Source: Pseudorasbora parva
Taxonomy: Eukaryota > Chordata > Actinopteri > Cypriniformes > Gobionidae
Length of the DNA: 64,000 bases
Reading direction: 5' to 3'
NCBI RefSeq assembly: GCF_024679245.1
Contig: NC_090177.1
Coordinates: 41,915,518 to 41,979,517 of the forward strand
The translations under genes and the position numbers were made by a program. This document shows positions 32,269-43,539 of the stretch, one piece after another; within the stretch, counting starts at the first letter, position 1, and the number at the start of each line of letters is the position of its first letter. A model generated the notes under the pieces. It was not told the DNA's origin. It was given only the letters and a program-made list of their open reading frames with translations, and did no database searches.

Positions 32269-33491
32269 ACTGTCAAACAAAAGAGTACAAAAATGTACCT
32301 TTTAAGGTACTGGCGGTACCCTTAAGGGTACATTTTTGTCCTCTAAGTCAGGGGTAGGCAAGTTCAGTCCTAGAGATTTGATGTCCTCCAGAGTTTACCT
32401 CCAACCCTTCTAAGCTTCAACAGTATAAAACTCACGGCTCCCAGCATGCATTGCAGCATTAAGTATGTCCCCATTGTTGAGATTCATAAACTGATTCTTG
32501 ATATCTCTCTGCGTCTATATGGCTCCCCCTTTTTTTAAAAGCAATATTTAAAACATATGATCTGTGACAAGCAATTATTGTTGGTGAATATTATTTATTA
32601 TTATTTTTATTCAGTGAGTTTAGTCAAACATTATTCTTCATGATACAGTTTGTTTTGCTTCTTTTGTTTTGAACAATTATGTGTTTTGTTTACACTGTAA
32701 CAATAACCACAACTTACTTAAAAATCCTTGTCAAACTGCCCAACTAAAGGAAACACTGATCTCCATAATGGTGACCAAACTTTTTCAATAAAAGTGGATG
32801 TGTGGGTTCAGGTGGGTGTGTTACATAGTTATCATAGGTATCATAATCCGGTGTACTGTATTTTGCGTACATGAGTTTTTGTTGTAGATGGCTATTGCTG
32901 CGCGCTTAGCTAGAATGCCATAAAAAACCAACCCATTGGGCCACTGAATCCGCATTAACGACAACAGCTGGGGCAACAGCCTTAGTCCTAATGGGTTGTT
33001 ATCGTGGCTATCAAAATCCAGTGTTCAGTATTTTGCGTATGTGAGCTTTTATTGTACGTGAGTGGCTATTGTAGGTGGCTATTGTAGATGGCTATATATA
33101 AAAAATAAAAATAAAAACTTGTGTACTGTGCTAATTAATTAAGACTTCTTACAGCTCTTACAGGTTGTTGGCCCTGTTTGTTTCATTGCTTCTATTGCTC
33201 TCCCTTTTTTTGTAAGTCACTTTGGATAAAAGCGTCTGCTAAATTATTAAATGTAAATGTAAATGCAATAAAACATCAAAATCTAAACCTGTTAATTCTC
33301 AATAAGAGCTGCTATAGACGTCTTTCAGGGCTGGAGCCAAACTCTGCAGGACAGTGGCTCACTAGGACGGAACTGAGGAAAACTATGGTATATGTGTACC
33401 CTAAGGACTAATTGTGTACCTTTAAAGGTACAGTTGTTTTGTTCCCCAAGGAACAAAATTGTACCTCCAGTGTACCTTTTTTTCTGAGAGT
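32269..33491. repeat. DNA element copy 2 (interrupted by a LINE tail)
   Basis: Inverse copy of 22320-23733. The left end reads ACTGTCAAACAAAAGAGTAC and the right end is the complement of ACTCTCAGAAAAAAAGGTAC. Short self-complementary words based on AAGGTAC/GTACCTT recur near both ends. It has no solo LTR but has its own LINE insertion. Confidence 0.6.
32794..33265 (+). mobile_element. LINE 3' fragment with exact target duplication
   Basis: Flanked by CAATAAAA at 32786-32793 and 33266-33273. It ends in TAAGTCACTTTGGATAAAAG and ATGTAAATG repeats, as in the relic at 890-1612. Only 3' UTR sequence is present, so it is a severely 5'-truncated insertion. Confidence 0.8.
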
Positions 33492-33902
33492 GCAAAGTTA
33501 AGCTTCAGCTTACCTCCTTTCACCATCATCACCACATCACGCTTCAGAAAACGCTGAGTTGTGGTTCTTCCAATAAAATAATACACTCAACTAACACAAT
33601 AAACAAGTATTAATCTATGTTAAAAAAGGCTAACTAATATTTTACTTTGATTTTTAAAAGACAGCTTATCTGACACAGTCTTCACCACATCGTGCTTCAA
33701 AATGGCTCCAGCTTCTGCTCATTGGCTGGATAGAATATTTGCATTTCACGCAGCACACAAATACATCAAATTTTATGTTAGGTTTACTTAATTACCCAAG
33801 TACAAATTAACCAAGTTGTAGTGATAGTTAATGTTTACCTTACGTTATTTCATTTAATTTACTTTACGCATACACTTATGTTCACCATTTAATTTACATT
33901 TT

Positions 33903-33907
<5 letters not shown>
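33492..33907. other. No gene recognised
   Basis: AT-rich spacer before a TA tract; nothing assignable. Confidence 0.4.

Positions 33908-33973
<66 letters not shown>
33908..33973. repeat. (TA)n microsatellite
   Basis: About 33 TA units. Confidence 0.97.
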
Positions 33974-33975
<2 letters not shown>

Positions 33976-34035
33976 AGTTTAAAATATTTATCTTTATAAG
34001 TAATAGATGTTGAACCAACAAATCCTTTTTTCCAG

Positions 34036-34123
34036 TGCTCCTTAAACTGATCTTCGGACTGCTAATTATTTTGGGAATCTTCACATATCTGCATTTGCTC
34101 TACTACGAAAAAAAGATGATGGG
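34036..34123 (+). CDS. Candidate exon: transmembrane anchor of a sialyltransferase-like gene
   Basis: A pyrimidine-rich acceptor (TTTTTTCCAG) precedes 34036 and a good donor (GG/GTAAGA) follows 34123. The reading that fits (2 bases, then codons, then 2 bases) gives LLKLIFGLLIILGIFTYLHL followed by LYYEKKMMG, a single hydrophobic segment with a short polar end. This is what a type II Golgi glycosyltransferase signal anchor looks like. Its end phase joins correctly to the next exon at 42353. No start codon is in the exon, so an upstream exon is required and was not found. Support comes from splice sites, phase and hydrophobicity rather than from sequence similarity. Confidence 0.55.
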
Positions 34124-34715
34124 GTAAGAAATAAACAAATTTTTATGTTTAATCTTCCTACCTGTTTATTAAAATAGGTGTTTGGTCTTATTGTCTAATT
34201 GCAGCTGGTAATAATATATATAAGTTTACTTTAACTTATAGTAGTAGTAAAGACACTTAGGGCCAGATTTATTAAAAGCTTGCTCCAGTGCAAGCCTTGT
34301 CTGGCTATCACCAGAACAAGCTCAATTTAAGATTGAACATTGGTCTGGGGAGTCTGCTCTGTATTTTCTACTGCACAAGAGGTGTGATCAAGGGGCATAG
34401 TTCAAATGACTCTGTACGCAATTGGATAGTCCTTCAACCAATCAAACCACATGAGGCTTGATCAACGGGCAACGGTCCACCGCTTCTCTATCCATCATCG
34501 TGTTAAACCCACCAATAGCGGACCAGGTAAATAAGCCAGTCTCTGATTGGCTCCGGCAAATGTGTAACAGAAGCAGGAGAAATTAAAATACAGGTCTCCA
34601 GACTGAGTTGCAGGACAAAATCAAATCGCCGGCAGATCAGGATGGGTTTACCCAGTTTAGCACAAGCCCTCTTTTGGCTTTAAAAAAGTATGGTCAGGAT
34701 TCACTACAGACACAC
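34124..34715. other. Intron sequence with a degraded MITE
   Basis: A MITE-like start (GGGCCAGATTTATTAAAAGC) lies at about 34261. The last 8 bases before the next element, AGACACAC (34708-34715), are its target duplication. Confidence 0.4.
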
Positions 34716-35662
34716 TAGGGATGTCACAATACTCAATATAATATTGAACCGTTCAGTACGGCATTCACGGTTCAATTCGCACTGGTGAATTTTTGCGGTT
34801 TTGCATTTAATGAATTATTTCCATTTCCCTCCGTTTGAAATATTTCTCTCAGTTTATTTCGGCTTTGTTTGAGTGTGCCTGTGAGTCTACGCACTGATAT
34901 GAGCAAATATCCAATCATATGCACTAAGGTTAAGGGGTGTTTAGCCGTGTTTTAAAGCCTTGCCGGCTAAACATTTCGTGCACGCGAATGAAATGTTTAA
35001 CCGGCAAGGCACGGACTGTTCAATGCATGCACTGTTTTGCATTGAGCATGCACTAAACGTCTGTCAAACACACGTGATTACTGGACAGTCTTACTGCACT
35101 AATACTGTTAAACACACACAAGTCCAACATATAAACACAGTCGGTTATGTCTAAAGTGAAAGTAAAATCGCGTGCGTCTAAATATGAGATGTGAGCAGGT
35201 CTTCAATTAACAGCAGCAGCCTGTAGTGAACACGCTGTCCTTAAAGGGACAGTTCACCTCTAAAATGATGTTAATAAAAAAAAAAAAACAGAACCTTTAC
35301 TATAGTAGCTTTTAGTTGTACATTGAAGACTATGTAGTTTTAATTTTAGCCTACTTTTATTTATTCAATTTCATACTTAAATGCTACTGTACATCTCTGA
35401 GCTGCCACTGTTAATCTTTATATATATATTTATTTTATATTATACAATACACTGGGAATGTGTACAAGGGTTTTTTAGGTAAAGTTTTACATTTAAGTAA
35501 GGGTTTTCAAGTCCTTTAAGTAAAATAAAAAAAAGAGTATTGCAATAAAAAAAATTCTCCTTAACCTTTTTCCTCCTTAACCTTTTTCCTTAACCTGTCA
35601 CCTAAGAATAGAATAGCAAAAAACCGAACCGAACCGAAAAAACGTGGTTAAAAACCGAGGTA

Positions 35663-37264
35663 CAGTGCCTTACGAAAGTATTCGGCCCCCTTGAACTTTG
35701 TGACCTTTTGCCACATTTCAGGCTTCAAACATAAAGATATAAAACTGTAATTTTTTGTGAAGAATCAACAACAAGTGGGACACAATCATGAAGTGGAACA
35801 AAATTTATTGGATTTTTCAAACTTTTTTAACAAATCAAAAACTGAAAAATTGGGCGTGCAAAATTATTTGGCCCCCTTAAGTTAATACTTTGTAGCGCCA
35901 CCTTTTGCTGCGATTACAGCTATAAGTCGCTTGGGGTGTGTCTCTATCAGTTTTGCACATCAAGAGACTGAAATTTTTTTCCATTCCTCCTTGCAGAACA
36001 GCTCGAGCTCAGTGAGGTTGGATGGAGAGCTTTTGTGAACAGCAGTTTTCAGTTCTTTCCACAGATTCTCGATTGGAGTCAGGTCGGGACTTTGACTTGG
36101 CCATTCGAACACCTGGATGTGTTTATTTCTGAACCATTCCATTGTAGATTTTGCTTTATGTTTTGGATCATTGTCTTGTTGGAAGACAAATCTCCAAATC
36201 TCCGTCCCAGTCTCAGGTCTTTTGAAGACTCCATCAGGCTTTCTTCCAGAATGGTCCTGTCTTTGGCTCCATCAATGTTCCCATCCATTTTAACCATCTT
36301 CCCTGTCCCTGCTGAAGAAAAGCAGGCCCAAACCATGATGCTGCCACCACCATGTTTGACAGTGGGGATGGTGTGTTCAGGGTGATGAGCTGTGCTGCTT
36401 TTACGCCAAACATAACGTTTTGCATTGTTGCCAAAAAGATCAATTTTGGTTTCATCTGACCAGAGCACCTTCTTCCACATGTTTGGTGTGTCTCCCAAGT
36501 GGCTTGTGGCAAACTTTAAAAAACACTGTTTTCTTCTTGCCACTCTTCTATAAAGGCCAGATTTGTGCAGTATACGACTGATTGCTGTCCTATGGACAGA
36601 GTCTCCCACCTCAGCTGTAGATCTCTGCAGTTCCTCCAGAGTGATCATGGGCCTCTTGGCTGCATCTCTGATCAGTCTTCTCCTTGTATGAGCTGAAAGT
36701 TTAGAGGGACGGCCAGGTCTTGGTAGATTTGCAGTGGTCTGATACTCCTTCCATTTCAATATTATCTCTTGCACAGTGCTCCTTGGGATGTTTAAAGCTT
36801 GGGAAATATTTTTGTATCCAATTCCGGCTTTAAACTTCTCTGTTCCTTGTTTAAACTGGTGTGTTCCTTGTTCTTAATGATGCTCTCTGCACTTTAAACA
36901 GACCTCTGAGACTATCACAGTGCAGGTGCATTTATATGGAGACTTGATTACACACAGGTGGATTCTATTTATCATCATTAGTCATTTAGGTCAACATTGG
37001 ATCATTCAGAGATCCTCACTGAACTTCTGGAGAGAGTTTGCTGCACTGAAAGTAAAGGGGCCGAATAATTTTGCCCGTCCAATTTTTCAGTATTTGATTT
37101 GTTAAAAAAGTTTGAAATATCCAATAAATTACATTCCACTTCATGATTGTGTCGCTTGTTGTTGATTGTTCACAAATTACAGTTTTATATCTTTATGTTT
37201 GAAGCCTGAAATGTGGCAAAAGGTTGCAAAGTTCAAGGTGGCCGAATACTTTCGCAAGGCACCG
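35663..37264 (-). mobile_element. Tc1-like transposon (1.6 kb), both ends present
   Basis: The terminal repeats (CAGTGCCTTACGAAAGTATT; complement at the right end CGGTGCCTTGCGAAAGTATT) are flanked by TA at 35661-35662 and 37265-37266. The transposase gene runs on the minus strand and is broken. Confidence 0.9.
35960..36850 (-). pseudogene. Tc1-like transposase, frameshifted
   Basis: The DNA-binding part is readable from about 36850 (KAGIGYKNISQALNIPRSTV), leading into the open frame 36774-36079: EIILKWKEYQ, then an AT-hook-like LPRPGRPSKL, then the first catalytic Asp in WSDETKIDLFG. Near 36200-36250 the frame is lost. The second Asp box (QQDNDPKH) and the Glu box ([11 protein letters not shown]) lie in the frame that ends at 35960. 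Spacing between the second Asp and the Glu is 34, the usual Tc1 value. The native ATG is not clear because the 5' part contains a small duplication-like disturbance near 36840-36870. Confidence 0.88.
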
Positions 37265-37313
37265 TATGTATTGAACCGTGGACTAACTGTATTGTTGCAT
37301 CCCTAAGACACAC

Positions 37314-38470
37314 AGTGAGAAATTAGCTCTGAAAAGGCGTGGACAGGATTATTTTTGCAGCTGACCTTATTGCATATGTATTTGTAGGAGTTTCTCTTTC
37401 AGACTTAAAATGTATGGGAGAAGATTATTTAAGTGATGTTTTATTAACAATTTCAGGAGGAACACTTTCAGATAATTAATCCTAATTAAACACGAGTGGA
37501 GTACATCAATCAATTTAATAAACGATAAGAGGTGTAAATACACAGCAGATTTACCTTCTTTCGTTGACGGTCATCCGCCCACCCTCATGCTGTATGGCTC
37601 CAAATTTCTAATCTATTTGTAACCTCCTTCATCTCGCTTCATCAGCAATCACTGTAAAATAATTTCTGCTTTTCCCGACATGTAATTATTTTAAGCGAGA
37701 CAGTTTTTACATTTGCTCGCCTCTAATCAAGCTAAAATGATATCAGTAAAATTGAAACATTTCCCATTAATTCAGGATGTTTCCTAGCAATGCAAATTAT
37801 CAGAATGTTTCAGGACGAAGGTCAGTGAAAATATGATTGTTTAGAAAAAAATTGGTCTTGTCCAGCTTATGGGGTAAACTGAGAAATCAAAGGGGTAAAG
37901 TAAACCACATACTTTTTCTACTCTGAAACTACCATAACAACACATGTTGTAACAGTAATAATCCTGACAGCTAGCTTAACAACCACAAATATCAGAACAA
38001 ATGTCGGACTAGTAACAGAATCATGGGGATTGGTCAATTAAGCAAAAACAACAACAACAACAAAAAAACATAATATAATATAATTCAAAATGTTTTAATT
38101 AACATTCAAATGACAGATAGAACCATTTAGATTACAACACAGTCTGGGGCTCAGAGCAAAGGACAATCCGAACCAGCTAGAACAGCCTGGATTAGAACAT
38201 TAGCCTACTGCCATACTCTACAACTAGGCCTAATCTACATTCCAGCCCTGGAAGTTACAGAGAAAGATGAGGAGTTGCTCTCTCTCTTCGTGTAGTTCCT
38301 CCGGGCCTTTTAGGTTGACGCAGCTTCTTTACCACATCACTTATAGGATGTGCCCCAGGTTGTCTTCCCTGTGTATTGCCTTGGCATGATGGCTTTTCTA
38401 CAATGTTTATGACATTAAAAATAAAACATATGTAATGTAATATTACATTAAAATATGATTAAGACGAAAC
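37314..38470. other. Intron, no gene recognised
   Basis: AT-rich. No transposon end identified and no coding frame. Confidence 0.4.
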
Positions 38471-38950
38471 TTAAAGGGGTAGTTTACCCAAAAATGAAAT
38501 GTATGCCCTTAATGACTCCCCCTAATGTCGTTCCACACTCGTAAGACCTCCGTTCATCTTCAGAACACAGTTTAAGATATTTCATATTTTAGTCCCAGAG
38601 CAGTCTATGCACACTTTACTGTCCATGTCCAGAAAGCTAATAAAAACAGCATCAAAGTAGTCCATATGAGACATCAGTTGATTGATTAGAATCTCTTGAA
38701 GCATCGAAAATGCATTTTGGTCCAAAAATATAAAAAAAAAACGATGACTTTATTCAGCATTATCTTCTCTTCCGTGTTCCTCAAATAAAGAGTCAAACGG
38801 TCTTGAATCAGTGAATCGATCAATGATTCGGATCGCCAATGTCGTGATTTCAGCAGTTTGGCAGTTTGAATCCAAACTGCTGAAATCACATGACATTTGC
38901 GATTCGAATCATTGAACGATTCACTGATTTACTCACCTGTAATTTGATTT
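38471..38950. repeat. MITE of the TTCACCCAAAAATG family with a strong hairpin
   Basis: Begins AAAGGGGTAGTTTACCCAAA and continues with CGTAAGACCTCCGTTCATCT as at 11231. At 38803-38930 it contains two arms of about 58 bases that are nearly complementary (GTGATTTCAGCAGTTTGG on the left, its complement after a 10-base loop). Confidence 0.6.
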
Positions 38951-40618
38951 TAGAAATCCGGACCAAACAAGGTGAACTGTACAAGGTATTTTGGAGCACC
39001 CGTTTTCTTAAATGTAACAGCAATACCTTACAGTAGGCTATTGTGTGGTGTATTGATGATTATTATATCTTATATTTTGGGGATAGAAAACATAAATCAC
39101 AATACTGCAAACCTCAAAACAACAATGCTTAAGAATGCTTCTGTTCAGGGCAGTTCGCAATCAATGAATAGGGTACATTATGAGGCTTACATGTCCGATA
39201 CCTTGAGTCTTGATCTCCTTTCGGACACTGCAAGAGCTTGACGAACATCCATGCTTTACCTTCCACCTGTCTGAGAGTGAGGCTTGCCCATATAATGCCT
39301 TGCCTATCTAGTGAGTCTTGATCTCCCGTCAGATGCCGTGAGAGCTCTCCTGGCCGAATGTTTCAGATATCCTTCATCGTGCCGTCGGAAGATAGGAAGC
39401 ACTCACTTAAAACCAGCAAACTGCTCCTAACGAAGGCTAGGTGGGCCCCCTCGGACATTCGTTTCTTTTTAATTGTGCCACCTATTTATCGGTCGGTAGG
39501 GCTCACCAATCTGATGTCAAAAGTCTTGATCTTGATCTCGCGTAAGATGCGGCCAGATGCAAAAATTCAAGCCCACCAATTTTTGGGTTTTCTGGTGGCT
39601 GTCCTCTGCTCTATGCATTTTGGGGGATACTCTTGGTTCGGGCCCAAAATTTGAGCTATATGCAAATTCTTGGTCCAGTTCCCAGACACACTGCCGCTCA
39701 GTCCTCCAGTCCTCCACCAACAGAGAAACTCATCCTCACGGTGCCATTCGATAGTCCTGGATGCACAGCTCGGACAGCTCGACACTCCTCCACCTCCTGG
39801 TGGCCAACGGTGACTCCTCCGCTCCATCTTGGAGGACTGTGCAAAGGCTCATGAGTTTTCGAGCATGATTAGGCCATCAAAAGTGTGCTTCATTATGGAG
39901 AAGGATAGCAGCCACCCTACCTCGACCCAGGAACACAGCAGCGAGCTCTGCGTCCCAACAGCTCTTCCATCGCTCAGTACTACCACCTCGGGCAGCCACT
40001 CGCACTCTTTACTCTTCCCTGCTGCCGGACCTCCTCAACACCGCGATCCCCTTCAGCAGAGAGGGCTCTTCAACAGCATGTCCCTAATTTCTCCCGGGTT
40101 TCGGAACCAATTAATGAAGTTCGTTATCATGGGAAGAAGGAGGCGAACGTTTAACTTCCTTAAAGAAATGAACACAAAAATGTAAGTAAAAAAAGTAAAA
40201 AAAAAAAATTATTATTATTTTTTTTTTCCAACAAGGCATGAAATGACTTGATGCTTGACTCAGACTTGTGACAAAAGACACCAGACTTGACTTCAGACTC
40301 TATGAAAATCTCTGTCACCGGTCTTGGAACCACCGTTCTAGGGAGCACTAAGTCCACATGACTAGGGAGAAGAGAGACCAACAAACTGGGGAGCCTATAG
40401 GGACCACCAGTCTGGGGAGTTTTTTTTCTGTCCATCTCCTTTCAGACTTTGTGAGGAGCAAGCACAAGGGAGTGCACGAAATAAAGCACAGAGACAGGCA
40501 ATATGAAACTTTAACTGTGACTAAGAGCACCTATCTTGAAGCCTGAAAGCAATGAAGAGATTTTCTCTATATTTCTGTATATATTCTGTATATTTCTGTT
40601 TCTAAATACTTCTCTATA
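38951..40618. other. Intron, no gene recognised
   Basis: Several short ORFs around 39500-40180 have no recognisable motifs. The base composition is a little richer in GC at 39700-40100, possibly an old retroelement piece, but no motif supports this. Confidence 0.35.
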
Positions 40619-42247
40619 CAGTTTTGTTCAAAATAATAGCAGTACAATGTGACTAACCAGAATAATCAAGGTTTTTCGTATATTTTTTTATTGCTACGTG
40701 GCAAACAAGTTACCAGTAGGTTCAGTAGATTCTCAGAAAACAAATGAGACCCAGCATTCATGATATGCACGCTCTTAAGGCTGTGCAATTGGGCAATTAG
40801 TTGAATTAGTTGAAAGGGGTGTGTTCAAAAAAATAGCAGTGTGGCATTCAATCACTGAGGTCATCAATTTTGTGAAGAAACAGGTGTGAATCAGGTGGCC
40901 CCTATTTAAGGATGAAGCCAACACTTGTTGAACATGCATTTGAAAGCTGAGGAAAATGGGTCGTTCAAGACATTGTTCAGAAGAACAGCGTACTTTGATT
41001 AAAAAGTTGATTAGAGAGGGGAAAACCTATAAAGAGGTGCAAAAAATGATAGGCTGTTCAGCTAAAATGATCTCCAATGCCTTAAAATGGAGAGCAAAAC
41101 AAGAGAGACGTGGAAGAAAACGGAAGACAACCATCAAAATGGATAGAAGAATAACCAGAATGGCAAAGGCTCAGCCAATGATCACCTCCAGGATGATCAA
41201 AGACAGTCTGGAGTTACCTGTAAGTACTGTGACAGTTAGAAGACGTCTGTGTGAAGCTAATCTATTTTCAAGAATCCCCCGCAAAGTCCCTCTGTTAAAA
41301 AAAAGGCATGTGCAGAAGAGGTTACAATTTGCCAAAGAACACATCAACTGGCCTAAAGAGAAATGGAGGAACATTTTGTGGACTGATGAGAGTAAAATTG
41401 TTCTTTTTGGGTCCAAGGGCCACAGGCAGTTTGTGAGACGACCCCCAAACTCTGAATTCAAGCCACAGTACACAGTGAAGACAGTGAAGCATGGAGGTGC
41501 AAGCATCATGATATGGGCATGTTTCTCCTACTATGGTGTTGGGCCTATTTATTGCATACCAGGGATCATGGATCAGTTTGCATATGTTAAAATACTTGAA
41601 GAGGTCATGTTGCCCTATGCTGAAGAGGACATGCCCTTGAAACGGTTGTTTCAACAAGACAATGACCCAAAACACACTAGTAAACGGGCAAAGTCTTGGT
41701 TCCAAACCAACAAAATTAATGTTATGGAGTGGCCAGCCCAATCTCCAGACCTTAATCCAATTGAGAACTTGTGGGGTGATATCAAAAATGCTGTTTCTGA
41801 AGCAAAACCAAGAAATGTGAATGAATTGTGGAATGTTGTTAAAGAATCATGGAGTGGAATAACAGCTGAGAGGTGCCACAAGTTGGTTGACTCCATGCCA
41901 CACAGATGTCAAGCAGTTTTAAAAAACTGTGGTCATACAACTAAATATTAGTTTAGTGATTCACAGGATTGCTAAATCCCAGAAAAAAAAATGTTTGTAC
42001 AAAATAGTTTTGAGTTTGTACAGTCAAAGGTAGACACTGCTATTTTTTTGAACACACCCCTTTCAACTAATTGCCCAATTGCACAGCCTTAAGAGCGTGC
42101 ATATCATGAATGCTGGGTCTTGTTTGTTTTCTGACAATCTACTGAACCTACTGGTAACTTGTTTGCCACATAGCAATAAAAAATATACTAAAAACCTTGA
42201 TTATTCTGGTTAGTCACATTGTACTGCTATTAGTTTGAACAAGACTG
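40619..42247 (+). mobile_element. Tc1-like transposon, intact, with IR/DR-type ends
   Basis: TA flanks at 40617-40618 and 42248-42249. Outer terminal repeats match for about 60 bases (CAGTTTTGTTCAAAATAATA; complement on the right CAGTCTTGTTCAAACTAATA). About 200 bases inside each end a second copy of the core occurs (TGTTCAAAAAAATAGCAGT at 40829; inverted near 42038), so each inverted repeat holds two direct repeats, as in Sleeping Beauty-like Tc1 elements. A complete transposase frame lies between. It sits inside the presumed intron of the sialyltransferase-like gene, in the same orientation. Confidence 0.95.
40956..41951 (+). CDS. Tc1-like transposase (331 aa), uninterrupted
   Basis: Starts at [20 protein letters not shown]. 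Residues 1-55 and 60-110 form the paired DNA-binding helices, separated by the basic GRKRKTT hook at about 53-59. The catalytic domain carries Asp144 ([12 protein letters not shown]), the glycine-rich [13 protein letters not shown] (178-190), Asp235 ([12 protein letters not shown]) and Glu270 ([13 protein letters not shown]), giving DD34E. Length and order agree with complete Tc1 transposases (about 340 residues), and no stop, frameshift or lost catalytic residue is seen. It binds the terminal repeats and moves the element by cut-and-paste into TA. Whether it is active cannot be judged from sequence alone. Confidence 0.96.
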   Translation: MGRSRHCSEEQRTLIKKLIREGKTYKEVQKMIGCSAKMISNALKWRAKQERRGRKRKTTIKMDRRITRMAKAQPMITSRMIKDSLELPVSTVTVRRRLCEANLFSRIPRKVPLLKKRHVQKRLQFAKEHINWPKEKWRNILWTDESKIVLFGSKGHRQFVRRPPNSEFKPQYTVKTVKHGGASIMIWACFSYYGVGPIYCIPGIMDQFAYVKILEEVMLPYAEEDMPLKRLFQQDNDPKHTSKRAKSWFQTNKINVMEWPAQSPDLNPIENLWGDIKNAVSEAKPRNVNELWNVVKESWSGITAERCHKLVDSMPHRCQAVLKNCGHTTKY

Positions 42248-42352
42248 TATATTGCAAGAATACTGTATTTGTGAAAGTAATGTTTACTATCATTGTTTGT
42301 TTGTTGTGGAATGGAGCAGCTTACAGCTTATTTTTATTTTCTTATTCTGCAG

Positions 42353-42433
42353 AAGTGAAATGATAGACAACTTTGCATTACTGAACTGCATGAGACTCCA
42401 TCAAAATTTTTCCAAAATCACATCAGCTAAGAG
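42353..42433 (+). CDS. Candidate exon: luminal stem of the sialyltransferase-like gene
   Basis: Preceded by a pyrimidine tract and CTGCAG, and followed by AG/GTAAGAGG. With one base completing the codon begun in the exon at 34036-34123, it reads SEMIDNFALLNCMRLHQNFS then KITSAK, with a possible N-glycosylation site (NFS). The other two frames contain stops. It leaves 2 bases over, which the next exon completes. No strong family motif is present, as is usual for stem regions; the case rests on splice sites and phase. Confidence 0.5.
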
Positions 42434-42527
42434 GTAAGAGGAATAATTATGTCACAACAGGGAGAATGTTGTCACTTGACTATGCATATTATTGAGAAGA
42501 TATTTGAATTCTGTTTTTCAGAAAATA

Positions 42528-42599
42528 CAGCTCTGGAAAAAAGTAAGAGACCACAATAATTTCTTGGGTTAAGTGGTCTCTTAATTTTTTCCAGAGCTG
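42528..42599. mobile_element. 72-bp TA-flanked palindromic MITE
   Basis: Arms of about 27 bases (CAGCTCTGGAAAAAAGTAAG and its inverted partner) flanked by TA at 42526-42527 and 42600-42601. It looks like two Tc1-type terminal repeats with almost nothing between. Confidence 0.85.
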
Positions 42600-42730
42600 T
42601 ATATATAGAAATGTCACTGCAGAATGGCAAGATTAATCTAACACATTAAATTTACATTTAAATTACATTACTGTATCAATTCTTGATTCACTAAAGTACA
42701 AACAATGCAGTAATGTTTCTCCTATTTCAG

Positions 42731-42899
42731 TACTGATTTGAAGAACTTAACTGGGGATCTCTCAGCATTTATGAGCTGTCCACATGTGGCGAATAGAACC
42801 AAAAAGGAACTAAACAGGTGTGTCCCTTTCTTACAAGGCTCTTGTGTTCTACAACAGACAATGTATATGAATGTAAATATGACTGTTGTTGGCGAACAG
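42731..42899 (+). CDS. Candidate exon: sialyltransferase stem, before the catalytic domain
   Basis: Acceptor CCTATTTCAG before 42731; donor CAG/GTGTATG after 42899. The frame, continued from the previous exon, reads TDLKNLTGDLSAFMSCPHVA, then NRTKKELNRC, then CVLQQTMYMNVNMTVVGEQ. The last part resembles the C-x(n)-T-x-x-N-x-x-V-G stretch that precedes the catalytic domain in ST8Sia enzymes. Three possible N-glycosylation sites are present. An earlier donor at 42820 is possible. Beyond 42900 the frame runs into an interspersed repeat, so the exon must end there or before. It ends in phase 0, which fits the exon at 60214. Confidence 0.6.
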
Positions 42900-42904
42900 G
42901 TGTA

Positions 42905-43060
42905 TGTCCAATACTGCTCCTGGAGCGCCACTGTCCTGCAGAATTCAGCTCCAATCCCAATTAAATACACTTAAAATAGCTAATCAAGGGCTTGAGGAAA
43001 CTTCCAGGCAGGTGTGCTGGGAAAGTTGGAGCTAAATTCTGCATAGCATATAGTCTATGG
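42905..43060. repeat. Interspersed repeat fragment
   Basis: Text such as CTCCTGGAGCGCCACTGTCC and AATTCAGCTCCAATCCC is of a type found scattered in fish genomes. No ends visible. Confidence 0.45.
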
Positions 43061-43209
43061 ATATGCAGTGACATGAGACATGCTGTAACATTATGCAGAC
43101 AGTAAAATTATCCACCATAGTCGTCACTTTAATGCATTTACTCCCCACTTACATTCCACACATGGAACAAATGAAAAGCATGAGGTAAACAACTTGAGAA
43201 ACAAATATA

Positions 43210-43466
43210 CATGACCAGGCATAACATCATGATCAATGAAAGGTGGGAATAACACTGATTATCTCTTCATCACGGCACCTGTTAGTGGGTGGGATATATT
43301 TGGCAGCAAGTTCTCCTCAAAGTTGATGTGTTAGAAGCAGGAAAAATGGAAAAGTGTAAGGATTTGAGTAAGTTTAGGGCCAAATTGTGATGGCTAGACG
43401 ACTGGGTCAGAGCATCCACAAAACTGCAGCTCTTGTGGGGTGTTCCCGGTCTGCAGTGGTTAGTAG
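43210..43466 (+). mobile_element. Tc1-like transposon, 5' fragment
   Basis: Terminal repeat-like start (ATGACCAGGCATAACATCAT), then the first codons of a transposase at 43390 ([20 protein letters not shown]), the first helix-turn-helix. The copy ends about 75 bases into the gene. It is a different family from the three other Tc1 copies here. Confidence 0.75.
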
Positions 43467-43539
43467 CCGTGTTTCCATTACCCTTCAAATTGTGCAAATT
43501 GAAATTGCGAATTAAAAATACACCCAAAGGAAACATGTC

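Larger units (their letters stand above)
34716..37305. mobile_element. hAT-like element carrying a nested Tc1
   Basis: The ends are inverted (TAGGGATGTCACAATACTC; complement of 37305, TAGGGATGCAACAATACAG). An exact 8-bp duplication AGACACAC lies at 34708-34715 and 37306-37313. Apart from the Tc1 insertion (35663-37264) there is no transposase frame, so this was non-autonomous, about 1 kb long. Confidence 0.87.

Noticed and set aside
36035..36385. Plus-strand frame across the Tc1 gene
   Set aside because: Antisense shadow of the transposase frame.
39358..40185. Cluster of short frames as a small gene
   Set aside because: No motif, no consistent strand and no splice structure that could be supported.
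41171..41896. Minus-strand frames across the intact Tc1
   Set aside because: Antisense shadows of the real transposase ORF.
43096..43189. Possible missing sialyltransferase exon (open frame after TATGCAG, donor-like GAG/GTAAAC)
   Set aside because: The end phase does not fit the next exon, and the peptide has only a vague I...LLP resemblance to the family.
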